A stretch of 64,000 nt of DNA, taken from the NCBI GenBank assembly GCA_021234155.1, contig JAJEKV010000058.1, forward strand, positions 1,481,060 to 1,545,059, read 5' to 3'. Below, one piece after another: positions 23,348 to 38,139 of this stretch (positions are counted from its first letter, which is position 1; every line of letters starts with the position of its first letter). The DNA is from Isoetes taiwanensis. Its lineage: Eukaryota > Streptophyta > Lycopodiopsida > Isoetales > Isoetaceae. The notes below the pieces were generated by a model that was not told where the DNA came from, did no database searches, and saw only the letters and a program-made list of their open reading frames with translations. A program made the translations under genes and the position numbers.

Positions 23348-24454
23348 ATGAACGCTTCGTCTAAAGCTGAGAATGCACATATAAAATTCAAGGAAGGTGC
23401 ATTTGAAGAAGCACTTGGGCTTTATTCTGAAGCCCTGAATCTGACCAGTCTCTTGCCTCAACACCGGATTGCACTTCACAGCAATAGGGCAGCGTGCTAT
23501 CTCAAGCTCCAAAGATTCAAGGAGGTGCGTTTCTGTTTCTTTGTAAAGTCAAGTCTTCATGTATACCTAATTCGTGGTTAATTGTTTGTTCAAAATATAA
23601 GATCTTTGTATTTTTTCATAGAAATAACATTTATGTTACATGCAACTCTATTTGTATCTTCTCTACTGGATACATGCTTAGGGAAATTTCTTATAGTACT
23701 GAATTGTATTCCAGGGGCACTATAATATGCTTATTCAATGCATGTGATATTGCTTAGTTTGTTCAGGGTCTTCAGTGGTGCATTTCATGATGATACTGCT
23801 TCTAACACATGCGCTTCTCCATTTTGTATGCAGGCTGTTCAAGAATGCAGCTGTGTTCTAGCATTTGATTGCAATCATACAGGAGCACTAATGTTACGGG
23901 CACAAACATTAGTTGCTTTAAAGGAATACCACTGCGCTTTATTTGATGTCTGCAGGCTTATTGAAATTTCTCCATCTACAGAGATTTACAGGGGCCTTGA
24001 AGCTCGTCTAAAAACTCAATTGGTTAGTGAAAGTTATTCTTCAAACGTTTGTTAGTTAAATGTTATATCTACAATGCTGTTGTGGTTAGGTGCATAGGTT
24101 ATAGATTTAACATATATGATGCTGTTTAACTTGCAGGCACTGGCTCCAATTCCTGAGGGAGAAGAAGAAGAATTGTGCATAGAGAAAGAAAACCATAAAT
24201 CCCCACCAGAATCTCCATCCTTGCAATTCTTAGAAAGATCGTCACCAACCACTGTTTTGCCAGAGGAAGAAATCTGTCCTAAACCAAAAGGATGGGAACA
24301 AGTACCAAAACCAAAAGGCCATACAAAAGTTGACTATTCCCGTTGGAGCAATATCGGAGATGATTTAAGTGATGATGATGAAGATGATGAGGATTCCAAG
24401 CCACAATACAGATACCGATTGCGTACAGTAGGGCTAAGAGCTGTTAGATCATGA
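23348..24454 (+). CDS. Tetratricopeptide-repeat (TPR) co-chaperone-like protein
   Basis: Three exons in phase 0 (23348-23524, 23834-24022, 24137-24454) give 227 residues. Residues ~5-105 form about three TPR helical pairs (AENAHIKFKEGAFEEALGLY; RIALHSNRAACYLKLQRFKE; GALMLRAQTLVALKEYHCAL), the NRA-YLKL signature typical of Hsp70/Hsp90-binding TPR domains. The tail has acidic stretches (EGEEEELC, DDDEDDEDS) and a KVDYSRWSNIGDDLSDDD motif followed by a basic C-terminus (YRYRLRTVGLRAVRS), as in several plant TPR proteins. Chaperone-partner binding in the cytosol is inferred from the family. The start ATG lies at the beginning of the TPR homology and is preceded by no better one in frame. All splice borders are GT/AG and no break is seen. 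Confidence 0.85.
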
Positions 24455-26139
24455 GATTTGGTGCCATTATTATTTTCTTAGATAATATTTGTTGCCTTCA
24501 CTCTTGAAGCTTTAGTGGGTTGCTGTCTCTATTGATCAGACTGCAGAGACCAGAATCTTGGAAGTTGTCACTCAAAGGGCAAACAGAGAGAAAAATCTTT
24601 GTTACCTTAATTCTAAGGCAGAGGACGTGAAGGTTGCCATATATGCTGGCTGTCCTTTTCTATATTTGAAAAGGCAAATAAATATTAATTTTCTTGCTTT
24701 GCCAGGGAATTCAGGAGACATCAGGAACATAGGTTCTTATCGCAGATGAGGTGATGTCTCAATTTGTGGTAGAATATATTTCAATTTCTATGGGAAACTT
24801 GAGATAGAAAAGACATAAAAATGTGCCTGAGGTGTCAATCAAGCATGCATGATGAGCAGCTCTGAGCTCACATAAAGCTGTTAAGTAAAATTTTCTTGGA
24901 TGTTGCTGAAACAATGCTAATAGAGTCAGTTGACAGTACTAAAATGCAAAACAAGGCTGAAGAATGTAATAACATCACTATTCTACTTTGTTTAATAGAA
25001 AAAAGAAATCAGATAATAGTATGCGTTCAACAAGTGGATTGACAGGAGTTGCTTGGTTAAATAGTAGCCATTGTTGTTTGTAAGAGAAAAAGGAAGAGAG
25101 AATTTTATGTTTGGGATGCCAATTATTGGTCATTGCACATTGCTTTAGAAAATCCTTTCTATTTCGCTTTCCTCCCTTCCTACCTGGAACTAGGAACTGG
25201 AAGAATGGTGAGTTTCTAGATTTGAATGAGGGCAATATGCTTGCCACATCTATGATGTTAAACATGATCCTTCTTCAAGAACATATGCTTTCAGATTTTG
25301 AAGTAGAATCCATGGATGGGTAGTAGCAATTACTCCTCAGGGACTAAAGGGATTTGTGTCTTGTCAAAATCTCAATATGTTAGCATAAGGTACATGGCAG
25401 GTATCTTAATATATTGGTGTAGGGTAGATGGCAGGTAGCTTTGAGGAGAAAGCTTGGAGGCTTCTCAATATATACGCCTCTACTAAACCTATAAAAAGAG
25501 TAGTAATTTGGAAAGAAACTACGAGATGAGTTCCTCAACAAGCTGATGGGATTGAAAGTTTGATACTTGGTGATTGGGGGAACTTGTCGAAGGATGAGGG
25601 CACTGTTTAAAGCTCTCTAATAAAGGACAATGGGTTAGTTCTGACATGACCACCTAGTGTTTATAGCAAATTAGCCTTCTCACATATCCCTAAGAGGCTA
25701 GTTTTGTAAAACATCCTAGCTACTACAAGGAATGGGGATGTTCCTTTAAAACTGGCAAAAGCTTTTTGCAAACCTTTCAACCTATCCCCTCTTTCTAATG
25801 ACGACGATAAATGAAGAAAATTTAGGGTAAAAGCAGAGCTTCGTAGCGTAGTTGAAAGGGGTGAAGAGGAAGTTTGTAACTTGTTTAGGATAGTCAAGAA
25901 AGATCTCTTGTTGATCTTCATAACATAGCACGATGGAGGAAGAGCTTGAAGGTAGAGCCAAGGCTATTAAGGAAGAGAAAACTAGGGGTTTTGTACTTCG
26001 ATCCGAGATCAAATGCTTTGCTCGGCTTGATCACGAGAATTTTAAGGGTTTCTTTTAGAGATGCTGGAGCTAGGCTAGCTAAGAATTAGCCAAGAATAGC
26101 ATCCTGTAAGAACGATAAACATAATTTGATCAACAAGAG
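24455..26139. other. 3' flank and repeat-like sequence
   Basis: Only short ORFs. From about 25540 the sequence has the look of decayed LINE ORF2 upstream of its reverse transcriptase, but I cannot prove this from motifs. Confidence 0.35.
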
Positions 26140-26600
26140 AAATGCTTGTATGTTAGAGGCAGCCTTGAGATTCAATCGAAAGAAGACTGGCTTCTTTCAT
26201 ATATCAGCTCAAACGTCCTTTTGGCTGAGCAAAGTTGACTAGAGAGATATATAAGCGTGGGCAAGTCTCTTTTATTACATGATCTAGAAGTGGATTCTCT
26301 ATTCGTTGGCCTATAGGAAGTGGGCCTAACATAGAATTTTGGGATTATCTTGGTTCTAACTTTACTAAAACGTGTAGGGGTGCTAGTCACCCCGTTGTTT
26401 GCATCCATCATTTGCAGTTGGATTAATTACTCTTGTCCCAACGATCCCTAGGCCCCTTCTCTGGTAAATGGCGACGTATTGCTCTCGCCAATATTTTTAT
26501 AAGGTTGTCATGAAGATGATCGCGAGTTGCTTAAGACCTATCCTCAGCAGGATCATTGGGAGGGAACAATTTGCTTTTATGCAGTCAGGTATATCTTAGA
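26140..26600 (+). mobile_element. LINE reverse-transcriptase remnant
   Basis: A frame at 26500-26590 reads YKVVMKMIASCLRPILSR then IIGREQFAFMQ, matching the plant LINE RT segment (YK-ISK-IANRLRPIL--LI-PEQ-AFV). Just upstream RRIALANIF (another frame) fits the preceding RPISLCNV motif, and 26170-26210 reads FNRKKTGFFHISAQ, like the W-D-N--FFH segment. At least one frameshift separates the pieces, and no catalytic YADD box remains. Confidence 0.65.
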
Positions 26601-29564
26601 TAATTACTTGGTAGTTAGGGTGATTTTCCACTAGAGTGGTGTCGTATATTTTAGTCATTTTCATTGGGCCACAAAAGCAATTGCGTTTGCAAATACGTTT
26701 TACAAATTTTTGGTTGGGAAAAAAAGATTTTAATCAAAAATAAGATTTTGATGAGTGCTTCTTTTTATCAAACCTTTGTATGTAATATCTAAGTCACTAG
26801 AAATAAATAAAGAAGAGATGCACTAGAAAGAAAATGTCAAAATTACTTCCACGCTCATAACTTAAGATACAGAGGTCGGATTCAGATGATCTTGGGCTCA
26901 TTGGAGAGTTTATATAGAAAAGCTTTGTATTGGCATATTATTTGATCCAGATCTATCAAGATAGATACCTGCTTTTTGTACTTTTCAATCCAGATACCTT
27001 TTTATAAAGTGCAGATTTGATAGTAATATGCTTTTTATCATAACTTTTGAATCCAGACTCCATTTTGTGTTTGCTTTATTGCTTTAGAAAGCTCTCTGGG
27101 ATCTTTCGATGATCTATGATATGCTCATATTTGGTTAAGTTTTCTGGGTCAAAACAACAATTTTTTGGGCGAATTTGGTAGGGTTTCACACCTGATTAAA
27201 ACGTGATTGACACAATAACAAATTATACTCTTTGTCCAGCTGATCATTCCAGATGGTCATGTCTTTTGTCATGTATCATTGTAGTGTAGTAAGCTTTTAT
27301 GAAGATATTGAAGAGATGATATCGTGGCCATGTTTTGTATTGGAAAAAAAAATGAATTTTTTCGTTTTCGTGCATTATGGAATTTGTGCTATATTTGATG
27401 GTTTATATGTTATTCATGAACTTGCCAATATTTTTTGATTTTTTTTTTTCTTTTCCAAATAAAAAAAACATCATCTCCCATAACACACCAAAAACAAGGA
27501 CAAAAAGAAATGGCTTCCTACTATTAAAAAGATGTCCTATTTAGGTTTGGGTAGGTTCGATTCCTCCTTTTAAGGGGAATAGAGTCTTATTTATACCTAG
27601 GGATTTCCCTTGGTATAAAATAAGATAGTGTCACATATGTTAATTATATCATTAAAATAAAACATGTCTTATTTTTTTATGTCTCCACTAGCATTTTGTT
27701 GGTGTCTTATTTTATGACACTTTATATTGGAAAAATAACTTCAATTCTATGTGTCTTATTTTTTGGTTTGGAGTCATAAATGATGTCGTATCTCAATGTA
27801 ACAGTCGTATTTTATTATTATAATAGAAAATCACCCTTAGAGAAGGGATATACTCGTGCCGTCCTCAAAACACAATTGTATTTTTGACAAGATTGAATTT
27901 AAGAAAGCTCTTGTTGAAAGTTGAATCTCAAAAAACAATAGATTATAGATGTGATAAATAGAGAAATGCATTTTCCATTAGGGTTGCAAAAAGTAAGAAT
28001 CTCGAAGAAATTCCTATATGTGGACTGGAATCTGTCTTCTTTGGAGTGCGAGACCCGATTCTTGATTATGGTTTGTTGGGCGCAAGTGTCACTCTTGGCA
28101 ATGGTGATAATATTGACTAGCTAATATTGAACTCATCCCCACAGGTATGTGACATGAGGATGAACAAACTTAGCTGCTTGTGAAAAATGTGTTTGAAGTG
28201 ATAAGAACTGAGATTGATGTGGATGGCATTATCCACAAGATTGTCACATTGGAATGGATTCAATGTCTATATATGACTACATATGGTGAAACAAAATTAT
28301 TATATTTGTAGATGGTGATTGGTATGTGGACGCATAATCGTGTCTGGAATGATATACGTGTGAACCCGGGTGAGGGACTGATCATCCCTGGATCATTATT
28401 AACTGATGCAGTTTTGTTGCTTGTGATGTCCTCCAGCTCCAGATTACTTCGGTTAAGGTAACAGTTGCCCACGTAGTCCGTCCCTGGACTAACCTCACTT
28501 TTACTTTATTTTTTCCCTACAAATGGAGGGAGATCTGAGATGGCAGTTGACTAGGATAGTTAGGTGAACGTAGATGAGCTTTGGAGTTATTGACATTCTG
28601 TTTTTCAAAGATATAGTTATGGATGTGCATATGATGTATATGAGATCTTATGTAGTTTCTTTAGTGACTACTCTTATTGAGACTCGAATCATATTATTTT
28701 AACTTCATGAGATGAGGATTGTCAAATCTTCACCATTCCTTAGTAACATCATTATTTATTTATTTATTTTATTATCCATAATTGAGTGATATTTATTTTA
28801 TATTTATGATTCAAGTGTTACGCGCTAGGAGCATTTCAAAACATACTTTTCGAGGTCAACATGTGGAACTTGATTCCCAACTCTTCCTACAAGTTCTATT
28901 ACTTGATCCGGTCTATTGAGATCATGGCTATGATACCATTCAGACACTCCTGACATCTATATGATGCTTAGGTCTTATAAATATTGAATTGAATTGAAAT
29001 ATTTTAACGTCATCAAGGACTCCTGAATCTCTATGATTAGACGGTTACATGATGCGAGCACTGCTTCAAACACCAGAGTTTTACATTGTTCTATTTTGCG
29101 GGTGACTGGTAAGACAGTCTCAGATTCAAGGAGGTGATAAAAAAACCTATCCCTCATAGTGTGAGTGGAAAACATCACCCTGCTCTCCTCCGTTCACCTG
29201 GTATGTATCCACCTTATGACGCCACCATCATAGCAGACTGTTATTCCCCTTCCCAACAATATACCATTGTCGAGGACCCTCCATCTAACCGCTTATATGG
29301 TCAAGTGCTCAAGCGAAAGACATGAAAGCGTCATTTGTCCATTCCTTGTGGGAAAACTTATACTTCACAAGCATATAAAAAAAAAAGGGGGAAAAAAGAA
29401 AAAACTTCACAAGCCTATGTTAGCAGATGGCCGTAAAGACACATATACAAGTCTACCACCTAAAGGGTATCCATCCATAATCATTGTCAACAACATGAAA
29501 CATATATAATACATCTCATAGGGAGAGTGTTACCCCTGGTTCAGACCATGGAATAATTTAAGGG
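26601..29564. other. AT-rich intergenic, no gene recognised
   Basis: ORFs are under 91 codons and lack domains or clear splice context. Low-complexity A/T runs around 27430-27475. Possibly decayed transposon DNA. Confidence 0.4.
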
Positions 29565-30110
29565 CTAAACTTAGCTATTTGGCGATTTTTAGCACATTTT
29601 CAAAAAGAATTGGCTAAAGTAAATGAAAAAAATGTGGAAAAAATTAATAATTTTAGCTTAACTTTTTTCGGGACTGCACCAATCCTAGAGCTCTTTAGCC
29701 AAACGCTAGAAAATAAAAGAGTCAAATTTTGTATTGTTTAGCTAAACCACAGAAACTTTTAGAATGAATTTTGGGCTAATTTATCTAACAACATTCTAGT
29801 TTATATGAAATATATGATTGATAGTTTAGTTTCTAGCATTATAAAGTAATTTGAGGCCTAGACTTGCTAATTAGCATTATTTTAGAATGTTTTCACAAAG
29901 AAAATGACTAAAATAAGTGGAAACAATTGAAACAAAGTATAGTAATTTGGCTTAATATTTTTTGTTGGCCACACCAGAGAAATTTTTGGGTCAATATTTG
30001 GGTAAATGCTAGAAAGTATAAGAGGAAAAATGTGTAGAGTTTAGCTAAACCACAGAAAATTTTGGGATTAATATCGAGCAAGTTTAGCTAAAGTCATTAT
30101 GGCTAATAAG
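29565..30110. repeat. Two diverged AT-rich repeat units
   Basis: Units at about 29565-29830 and 29850-30110 share the order TTTTCAAAAAGAA--TGGCTAAA, GTGGAAA, TTTAGCTTAA, then GTTTAGCTAAACCACAGAAA. They are degenerate and carry no ORF of interest. Confidence 0.6.
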
Positions 30111-31563
30111 AAATATGCGATTAGTAATTTATTCCCTGGTTCAGACTCAATTCAGATCGATTGATGATCAAGGCCTCAAGATATCCACAAATCCTGGGAA
30201 TGGTGTTGACTGGCATAGAACATGGCTAGGTTTGTCCAATTCATATGCCCTTCCTATGCACACTTTACAAATAGGTTGACTAGTGATGGGTCATGAGTGT
30301 AGCCTTCCCGAGACATGATCCCAAGGAATCACTTCGGGATCACATTTCACCTCGTCCGATAAGGCAGGAACGAGAACATGTTCCATCTAGGCAATACAAA
30401 GGAACTCTTGGGTGAACTAGAAGATCGTGACACATCACATCATTACCCAACTTAAAACTTCACTGGGTGGCACATCATTGAGGAGGTGTCAGATCTATAC
30501 TGTACCTTCTCGAAGTGGTAGACTATTAGAATTAGTTCGCTATATGACTCCAACAAACCAAGGTCTCGACCATATTTCCGATGCCCCCCCTTTGCAGTAG
30601 TGCAACTTGGATTTGACATAATCCTATTTCAAATCTGGTCCATCATGTGCTTATGCTGACTGGGATTTAAATTAAACTTGTTGGTGGATGCCCTCTCTTA
30701 GCTAGTCCATTTTGGATATACAATATAATATCCTCCAAGGATATGTTATTCGACAATTGTACTCTATTTATACTCTATTTTTCAAAACTTGCTCATATAG
30801 AATCTGGAAGAGATATTAGATGCAACAGCCACCATGACGAATCAGATGTTTTATAACTAACAGGACCATTGGCTATCTAGAGAACAAATATTGTTGCGAT
30901 ATGTACACTTTTTTCTCGTGGTTGAGAACTAATGATGTGGATATCAACAACACTTATGTGTTTGGATCATATATGAACATAAGATACTGGTTCACTAGCA
31001 TAGGATTTACTCCAGCTTCTAAGGTGCTTAAGCTCTCCACGGACACAAAATACTACAGTTCCACATTGCATAAACCCTGGTTGCGTGACTCATTAAGTGA
31101 ACAATAGTAATTTTAGATTTCCACCCATGGCGAAAATACGGATGTTCAAAAATCCCACCCGTCCATTAAAAATTTAAAATTTCCTTACATGAGCTAGGGT
31201 GATAGTGTGGCTTCCATTTTCCTTTGATCGCACCCATTTATGTCGATTACTGGAACGTCTATTATGCCAAGCACTACTAGAGCCTCGACATATGTCTGGT
31301 ATGTTATGCTTCATATTCCCTATCATATTCAATTGGTTTTGCACATTATCTTCGACTTTTTGTTATCTTGAATCTGATCACCAAACTAGCATCTTGTTCT
31401 ATTAGGGGATACTAATATGGTTTTGCATTCGTCATAGTCAGAAGAAGTTTTTGTTCTAGTGATACAGTTTGGAAATTGTCCTTAACAAGCATGGTTAAGG
31501 GGGCTCTTACCACTAGCAGGACAACTTAGGTATGCTACATTTTCTTGCAATCATAATCTCTTG
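30111..31563. other. Intergenic, no gene recognised
   Basis: A 68-codon plus-strand frame at 30901-31107 and another at 31199-31405 have no recognisable domain. Possibly transposon-derived. Confidence 0.35.
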
Positions 31564-32468
31564 AACTTTTACTTATGTTCTATTTGTTTTATTGTGATGA
31601 AATTCAAAAGTTACAGGTGATGAAAGCCTCAAATGAATTCTAGTTTTTTTCTGGTTTGAATTCTAAAATTTTTGTCTCAACTTGGAGGGGGCCTGATGTC
31701 CTTAAGGCCCGGTGGGCCAAATTTTTTTTTTTGCAACACAAACCATTAACATCCAACATATAAAAATTAAACCCCCCAACACATAACAACCATTGACATT
31801 AACAACCAACACATAACTACCATTGACATTAATTAACACAACCATTGGGTCCAACACATTTAAATTAAAATCCCCCTTAAACCCCCTTTGGTTTGGGTGC
31901 ATATTCACCTGGGTGACTCCGCAACGAGAGCTGTTGTTGGATAGGCATATTCACCCCTTATTCCTTAATCTACACCGCATTAAAAGTTCCTCGTTTGTAG
32001 GGTATGCAAGTACAAAATTTGCTATCTTTGTATAACAAGATTCGCAAAATACTATAAGATTTCAAGCAGAATACTATATAGTGTTGATTTCATACGTGCA
32101 AAATACAATTATGAGGGCTCTCGCTGCCCTACGTCACCCCCCGTGTGAATATGCACCCAAACCAAAGGGGGTTTAAGGGGGATTTTAATTTAAATGTGTT
32201 GGACCCAATGGTTGTGTTAATTAATGTCAATGGTAGTTATGTGTTGGTTGTTAATGTCAATGGTTGTTATGTGTTGGGGGGTTTAATTTTTATATGTTGG
32301 ATGTTAATGGTTTGTGTTGCTAAGGACATCATGACCCCGCCCCCCCTCCCGGGGAGACAAAAATTTTAGAATTCAAACCGAAAAAAACTAGAATTCATTT
32401 GAGGCTTTCATCACCGTAACTTTTTTGAATTTCATCACAATAAAACAAATAGAACATAAGTAAAAGTT
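31564..32468. mobile_element. 0.9-kb foldback element
   Basis: Left arm (31564 to about 31940) and right arm (about 32113 to 32468) are inverted copies. Across ~180 bases of each arm the match is identical, so the same 60-residue reading frame appears at 31702-31908 minus and 32145 onward plus. The arms differ near the outer third (31690-31725 vs 32322-32360), where one copy has CGGTGGGCC-poly(T) and the other a C-rich tract. Spacer ~170 bp. It has no coding capacity of its own. Confidence 0.8.
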
Positions 32469-32944
32469 ACCATAAAGATAGAAGCATTGATCCCATTATT
32501 CTAAACTCATAAAGTTTGCAACACCCATACATAAACATTTTTTCAACCTGAATTTAACAAACAACCTTTGGCCTCCATGGATTCTTGTGGTGAGAAACCA
32601 AAGTGGAAACTTTTCGCTTGTTAGCACAAGGATCTAGAAGCCTCAAAATCTAAAAATGCATGGTAATTTTTTAAGGCTTCATTCTGAATGAGCCATAAAA
32701 CAATATCCAATAGCGCAATCTCAGATTAATCGGTGGTAGGATGTAAAAGCCTACCAAACCCGGCCGGAAAATTGCTGTTTTAGCATAGATAACTTAACCA
32801 AACATATCCATATCATACACTATCAAAAAAGATCTCTAGAGAGAGCTTTCCAACGCAATAAAAATCATCTCAAACAGAGCTCGATCAAAAGTTATGATAA
32901 GAAATGTGTTGTCCCGAAACCGCACTACATGCGCCCTTCATGTG
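32469..32944. other. Intergenic, nothing recognised
   Basis: No gene, repeat or structured RNA seen. Confidence 0.4.
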
Positions 32945-33118
32945 CCCATTATGCACCACACACACAAAAAGGGCTTTTGTTGTGAGCCATTGGTTGTTGA
33001 CCATTATGCACCACACACACAAAAAAGAGCTTTTGTTGTGAGCCATTGGTTGTTGACCATTACGCACCACACGCACAAAAAAAAAAGGGCTTTTGTTGTG
33101 AGCCATTGTTTGTTGACC
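32945..33118. repeat. ~57-bp tandem repeat, three copies
   Basis: Each copy carries CACCACACACACAAAAAGGG then CTTTTGTTGTGAGCCATTGG and TTGTTGACCATT. The length of the internal A run varies (5 to 10), indicating slippage. Confidence 0.85.
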
Positions 33119-33884
33119 ATTGGAAAAAAAAAGGCTAAAATCAATGGCTCAGAAATGATGCACTCTAGATGTACGCATTAGTACATCCATTTGAATACAT
33201 CACGAAATCATAGGAAAACCTTAGTGAAAAGCGTACAAAAACACAAAGAAAACCCCCTGTTATTATGCTACATATTCACGTGTTTCCACATGGCTTGGAT
33301 TGATGTCTGGGTAATGAACAAATGGCAATACATTGGGCTTTCTTCGGACTTTTCACGGATTGTTCCAAGCCGTGGTTCAATTTAGAGGTCATGTGCGCCC
33401 TTTTTGGCATAATAAAATTTGGCGACCGTCAAATTTGCTGTTTCGAATAATGTAAGGAAAAAAATTGGGTGACCATATTATCTGTTATCATGAGTAGCCC
33501 ATAAAAACAAATAGGGCAACCGCCAACTGTAGGATCTTAAGAACACTTTGCTCACGAGATAATCCAAAATTGAAATGTTGATTTGCCACATAAAGGTATT
33601 GACCTTTGTAGTTTTCTGTGATTTTAGCGAAGGTATACCAAATATGAATATCGTTTTTACATGATGTTGTGTCTAATATATTTTTTTGACAGCCAGTAAT
33701 TAGTTATTGGGCAATGGAGGCTCCGGTGCAATTTACTCCAAACTAAAGTAGATGCGGTCCATAATAGTTAGAAATGCTTTTCTAGCCAAACAAGCCAGTT
33801 GTCCAAAGAGCAATTTAACATCGCATCAATGGCCGATAATGCTGACCATCGTGAAGCACATCATGAATAGAATGTCAAGTTGGG
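33119..33884. other. Intergenic, nothing recognised
   Basis: No supported gene between the tandem repeat and the duplicated segment. Confidence 0.4.
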
Positions 33885-34320
33885 CCCCCTAGACTTGACG
33901 TAAAATTGATTTCGTCCACGCCTTAGCAGATAAATTATGTCCACTAGATAGTGTCCACTGAGACCACGTGAGACCACAAGGGATGATACAATGAATAGGG
34001 GCGTAAAGTCTGAACCTAATAAAAGGACTATAGAAACTAGGGAACACAAAAATCAAAATGTAAATAGAAAGCTACAAAAATAGTACCATGTAAAACCTAA
34101 TTATTATTTGCAGTTTAGGACAAGACATATGCCTCTCACTTGCCACATAGCTCTACATCTCAACGCCCTTGTTTTATTTACTAAGGGATCTTGTTGTGCT
34201 ACTGAAAGTTGGTTTTTTAGATAATAACCAAAAATGTTGACCCAAAAAATAGAGCAATTTGAAAATTGTTGGGCCATTTTTATATATACTCAAATACAAG
34301 GGCATTCTACATAAAAAATA
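33885..34320. repeat. Duplicated segment, copy 1
   Basis: About 440 bp highly similar to 35757-36180 in direct orientation (shared GTGTCCACTGAGACCACGTG and GGTTTTTTAGATAATAACCA). Ends at the CTAT microsatellite. The start (CCCCTAGACTTGACGTAAAA) also resembles 59757-59777. Confidence 0.8.
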
Positions 34321-35284
<964 letters not shown>

Positions 35285-35695
35285 ACCACTAATGTTACCC
35301 GTTGAATGAGTGATAATTGCTCTAGAGGAGCTTATGTACCCTAATATTTTAAATTAAGTTCGTCTTTTGTCGCACAATGTATTAAGACGAGGTGTTCTCG
35401 CGCTATGGGTTGCCCTCATGAATTGATAAAAATGAATAGAATGAATTTGAATCATAAAGCATTAGATCAGGAGAACATACTTCTTGCTTCCGCTGCTCCT
35501 GATTCTAGCAATTTGTCTTTGATCCTTTGAATTGTTGTTATGTCGTCTCATCTGTTTTGATTTCCCCTACGTCTTTAATGTTGGAATCTCCTGCATATAC
35601 AACATTCCTCCTTCTTAGCATGGACTTCCTTCAACCTGGTAGCTATACATTCACACAGCTAGTTCATACAGCTTGTCGGCCTGCTGGAAGAAACG
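35285..35695. repeat. ~410-bp dispersed repeat, copy 1
   Basis: Matches 59229-59635 in the same orientation from TACCACTAATGTTACCC to CATACAGCTTGTCGGC with roughly 90 percent identity by eye. It lies just upstream of duplicated segment copy 2. Confidence 0.85.
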
Positions 35696-35756
35696 CTTAA
35701 AGTAAATTATGAATAAGAAAGGACGTAAATTATCAATAAGAAAGGAAGACTAAAGA

Positions 35757-36180
35757 TTTCGTCTGCACCTTGGCAGATAAATAGTTTAACGTCCACTAGA
35801 TAGTGTCCACTGAGACCACGTGAGACCACAAGGTTCATGGGATGATACAATGAATAGGGGCATAAAGTCCAAACCTAATAAAAGGACTATAGAAACTAGG
35901 AAACACAAAAATCAAAATGAAAACAGAAAGCTACAAAAATAGTACTATGTAGGACCTAATTCTTCTTGGCAGTTTTAAAACAAGACATATGCCTGTCACT
36001 TGCCACATAGCTCTAAATCTCAATGCCCTTGTTTTATTTACTAAGGGGCTGAAAGTTGGTTTTTTAGGTGATAACCAAAAAAGTTGACCCAAAAAATGGA
36101 GCAATTTGAAAATTTGAGGGCCGTTTTTACAAATACTCAAATACAAAGGCATTCTACGTAAAAATACTATCTATCTATCT
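35757..36180. repeat. Duplicated segment, copy 2
   Basis: Paralogue of 33885-34320 with small indels. Terminates in interrupted CTAT/TTAT runs. Confidence 0.8.
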
Positions 36181-36239
36181 ATTTATCTATCTTTATAAAT
36201 ACTGTCTATCTATCTATTTATCTATGAAAATTATACTGT

Positions 36240-38139
36240 GAAAATTCCGACGTTGTCTGGTAAATTATTTTGTTGAATGTATAAGCTAGTAATATACAAA
36301 GCAAACAATTGGGAACCTAAATCTGTCGAAGCTCTAAAGATTGTATCTCATTACATGTCGGGCACCATTGTTAGCATAGAAGATCATGGTATGGAACACC
36401 ACTGCTCATTTATCGTAGACTTCTTTCTCTAGTTCGGGCCACAACATCAACAACCAAGAATGCTGTTCCGAGGGTTCTGCTTCACCCATGGTTCCCTAGG
36501 ATGTCATGAATAAACACATAGTATGTAACCATCTATAAGAATGAAAAGTTAAGAAAATATTCAGACCTCTTTTCATCTCCGCCTCGTCAATCTGTAGGTT
36601 TGTTAGCCTATTTACCTCCCTTTCAAGGTCCTCTCTCAAGAGGCGCTTTCAGATTTGTTAGCTTTTCCCACCTAATAAAGTTTAATCAGGGGGACATGAG
36701 AAATTCGATATGAGTATTTGAGAAAACAAGCTAGTTTTTCTTTCATATACCTCATTTTCCAAAGCTCTAGAGTCCCTCCACAATTTGTTCTTAACATTTT
36801 ATCACCCCTTTCATTTTGATGCCGCTTGAATTTCACTATCTTTTGCGGACACAACACCGCACGATGGATTCGATTAACAACCTGATAAACCACATGCATT
36901 ATCTTTGAACGATACTTACCTTATGACCTTCTAGAGAAACCCATTTTGTGCTCTTCTATCACACCACAGGGCATTTCAAGTCGCATTGGCGACTAGAAGT
37001 TTCACATCGCACTCTCCTTTTACTTCTTTCCTTCTTCTACATGCACATTCTTCAAGACCTCTTTGATTTTTATTTTGAAAAGATGTTAATTCAATTAGCC
37101 TCTCTCCAAGGCTATCCATAAGGTTGTCTTTATCCACCAACTTTCTTTTAAAAAGGCATTTTGTAGTCGCATAGCTTGTTTTCCAAGAATCAGTAGACTT
37201 TTAACCTAAGCTTCAGCCCTTCCCTGACATTTCTTGAATGGCAAAATGGTGTCTTATCTGTACATATTTTGCTACTAGGTATGGCTGTACGAAAACTATT
37301 TTGCCATGGTTGTATGTTTCTACAACCATTCCACGTCCCCAGAAATCGATGGATGCAGAATCGAATGGAGGACAGCAGAAATCCTGCCATATTCACCAAA
37401 TGCGCCCTGATGCTATGAGAAAAGGCCTAAATAGCTTTCAGATTAAAAAACCAAATGCCCAATGCAATTTCCTGGCACAAAATGCATCATACTAGTCCTG
37501 ATGCTATGAGTGGAGGTCTAAAGAGCTTTCGGGGTGAAAACCAATGCAATATAGGATTAATGAAATATCCCACCGGAATGGATTTTGGAGAGTTTGAGCA
37601 CATATAAGAAAGAACATTGCTTTACCTTCTAACCGGATGATGGATTGGAGCCGAGAAGGTCTTCCCGCGAGGCTGCAGAGCACACCTCGCTTGAGGCAAA
37701 GCTTTGGGCGCCTAGACGGTCCCCTCTTTTTATCTTCTCAAAAGTATGGAGAATAGACTATGGAGAATAGAATTGCACATTCAATTTGATGATGCTACAT
37801 AAGCATTCATTGTGCTACAGTTTGATGGTCCAAGCATGCTACAAGCGTATTGTTGATACGTGCCAACAAAGGAAAATATAGATTCAGTCCACATGTTCTG
37901 GCATTTAGATCCTAAGTTAAGCTATTTACATGTTCTTGCATTTAGATCCTTAGTTAAGCTATTTATTTGTACCATGGAACATTTGGATGTATGTGTGATA
38001 CGAGATTGAGTTTGGTCAAGAGAGCCATAGAAAGACTAAGGGGAAGCTTCTAGGACATGGTGGCATTGCTGGGTTACATAAATGTCTAAGGTGTAAATTG
38101 AATTATAGCATCGATCCGAGCCATCGGATCGCCATTCTG
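36240..38139. other. Intergenic, no gene recognised
   Basis: ORFs of at most 85 codons (37238-37495) without recognisable domains. Confidence 0.4.

Noticed and set aside
27540-27600. tRNA-like T-arm GGTTCGATTCC
   Set aside because: No acceptor stem, D arm or anticodon arm can be drawn around it.
31702-32369. Two identical 60-residue ORFs on opposite strands
   Set aside because: They are the two arms of the foldback; no domain, and both end in unrelated sequence.
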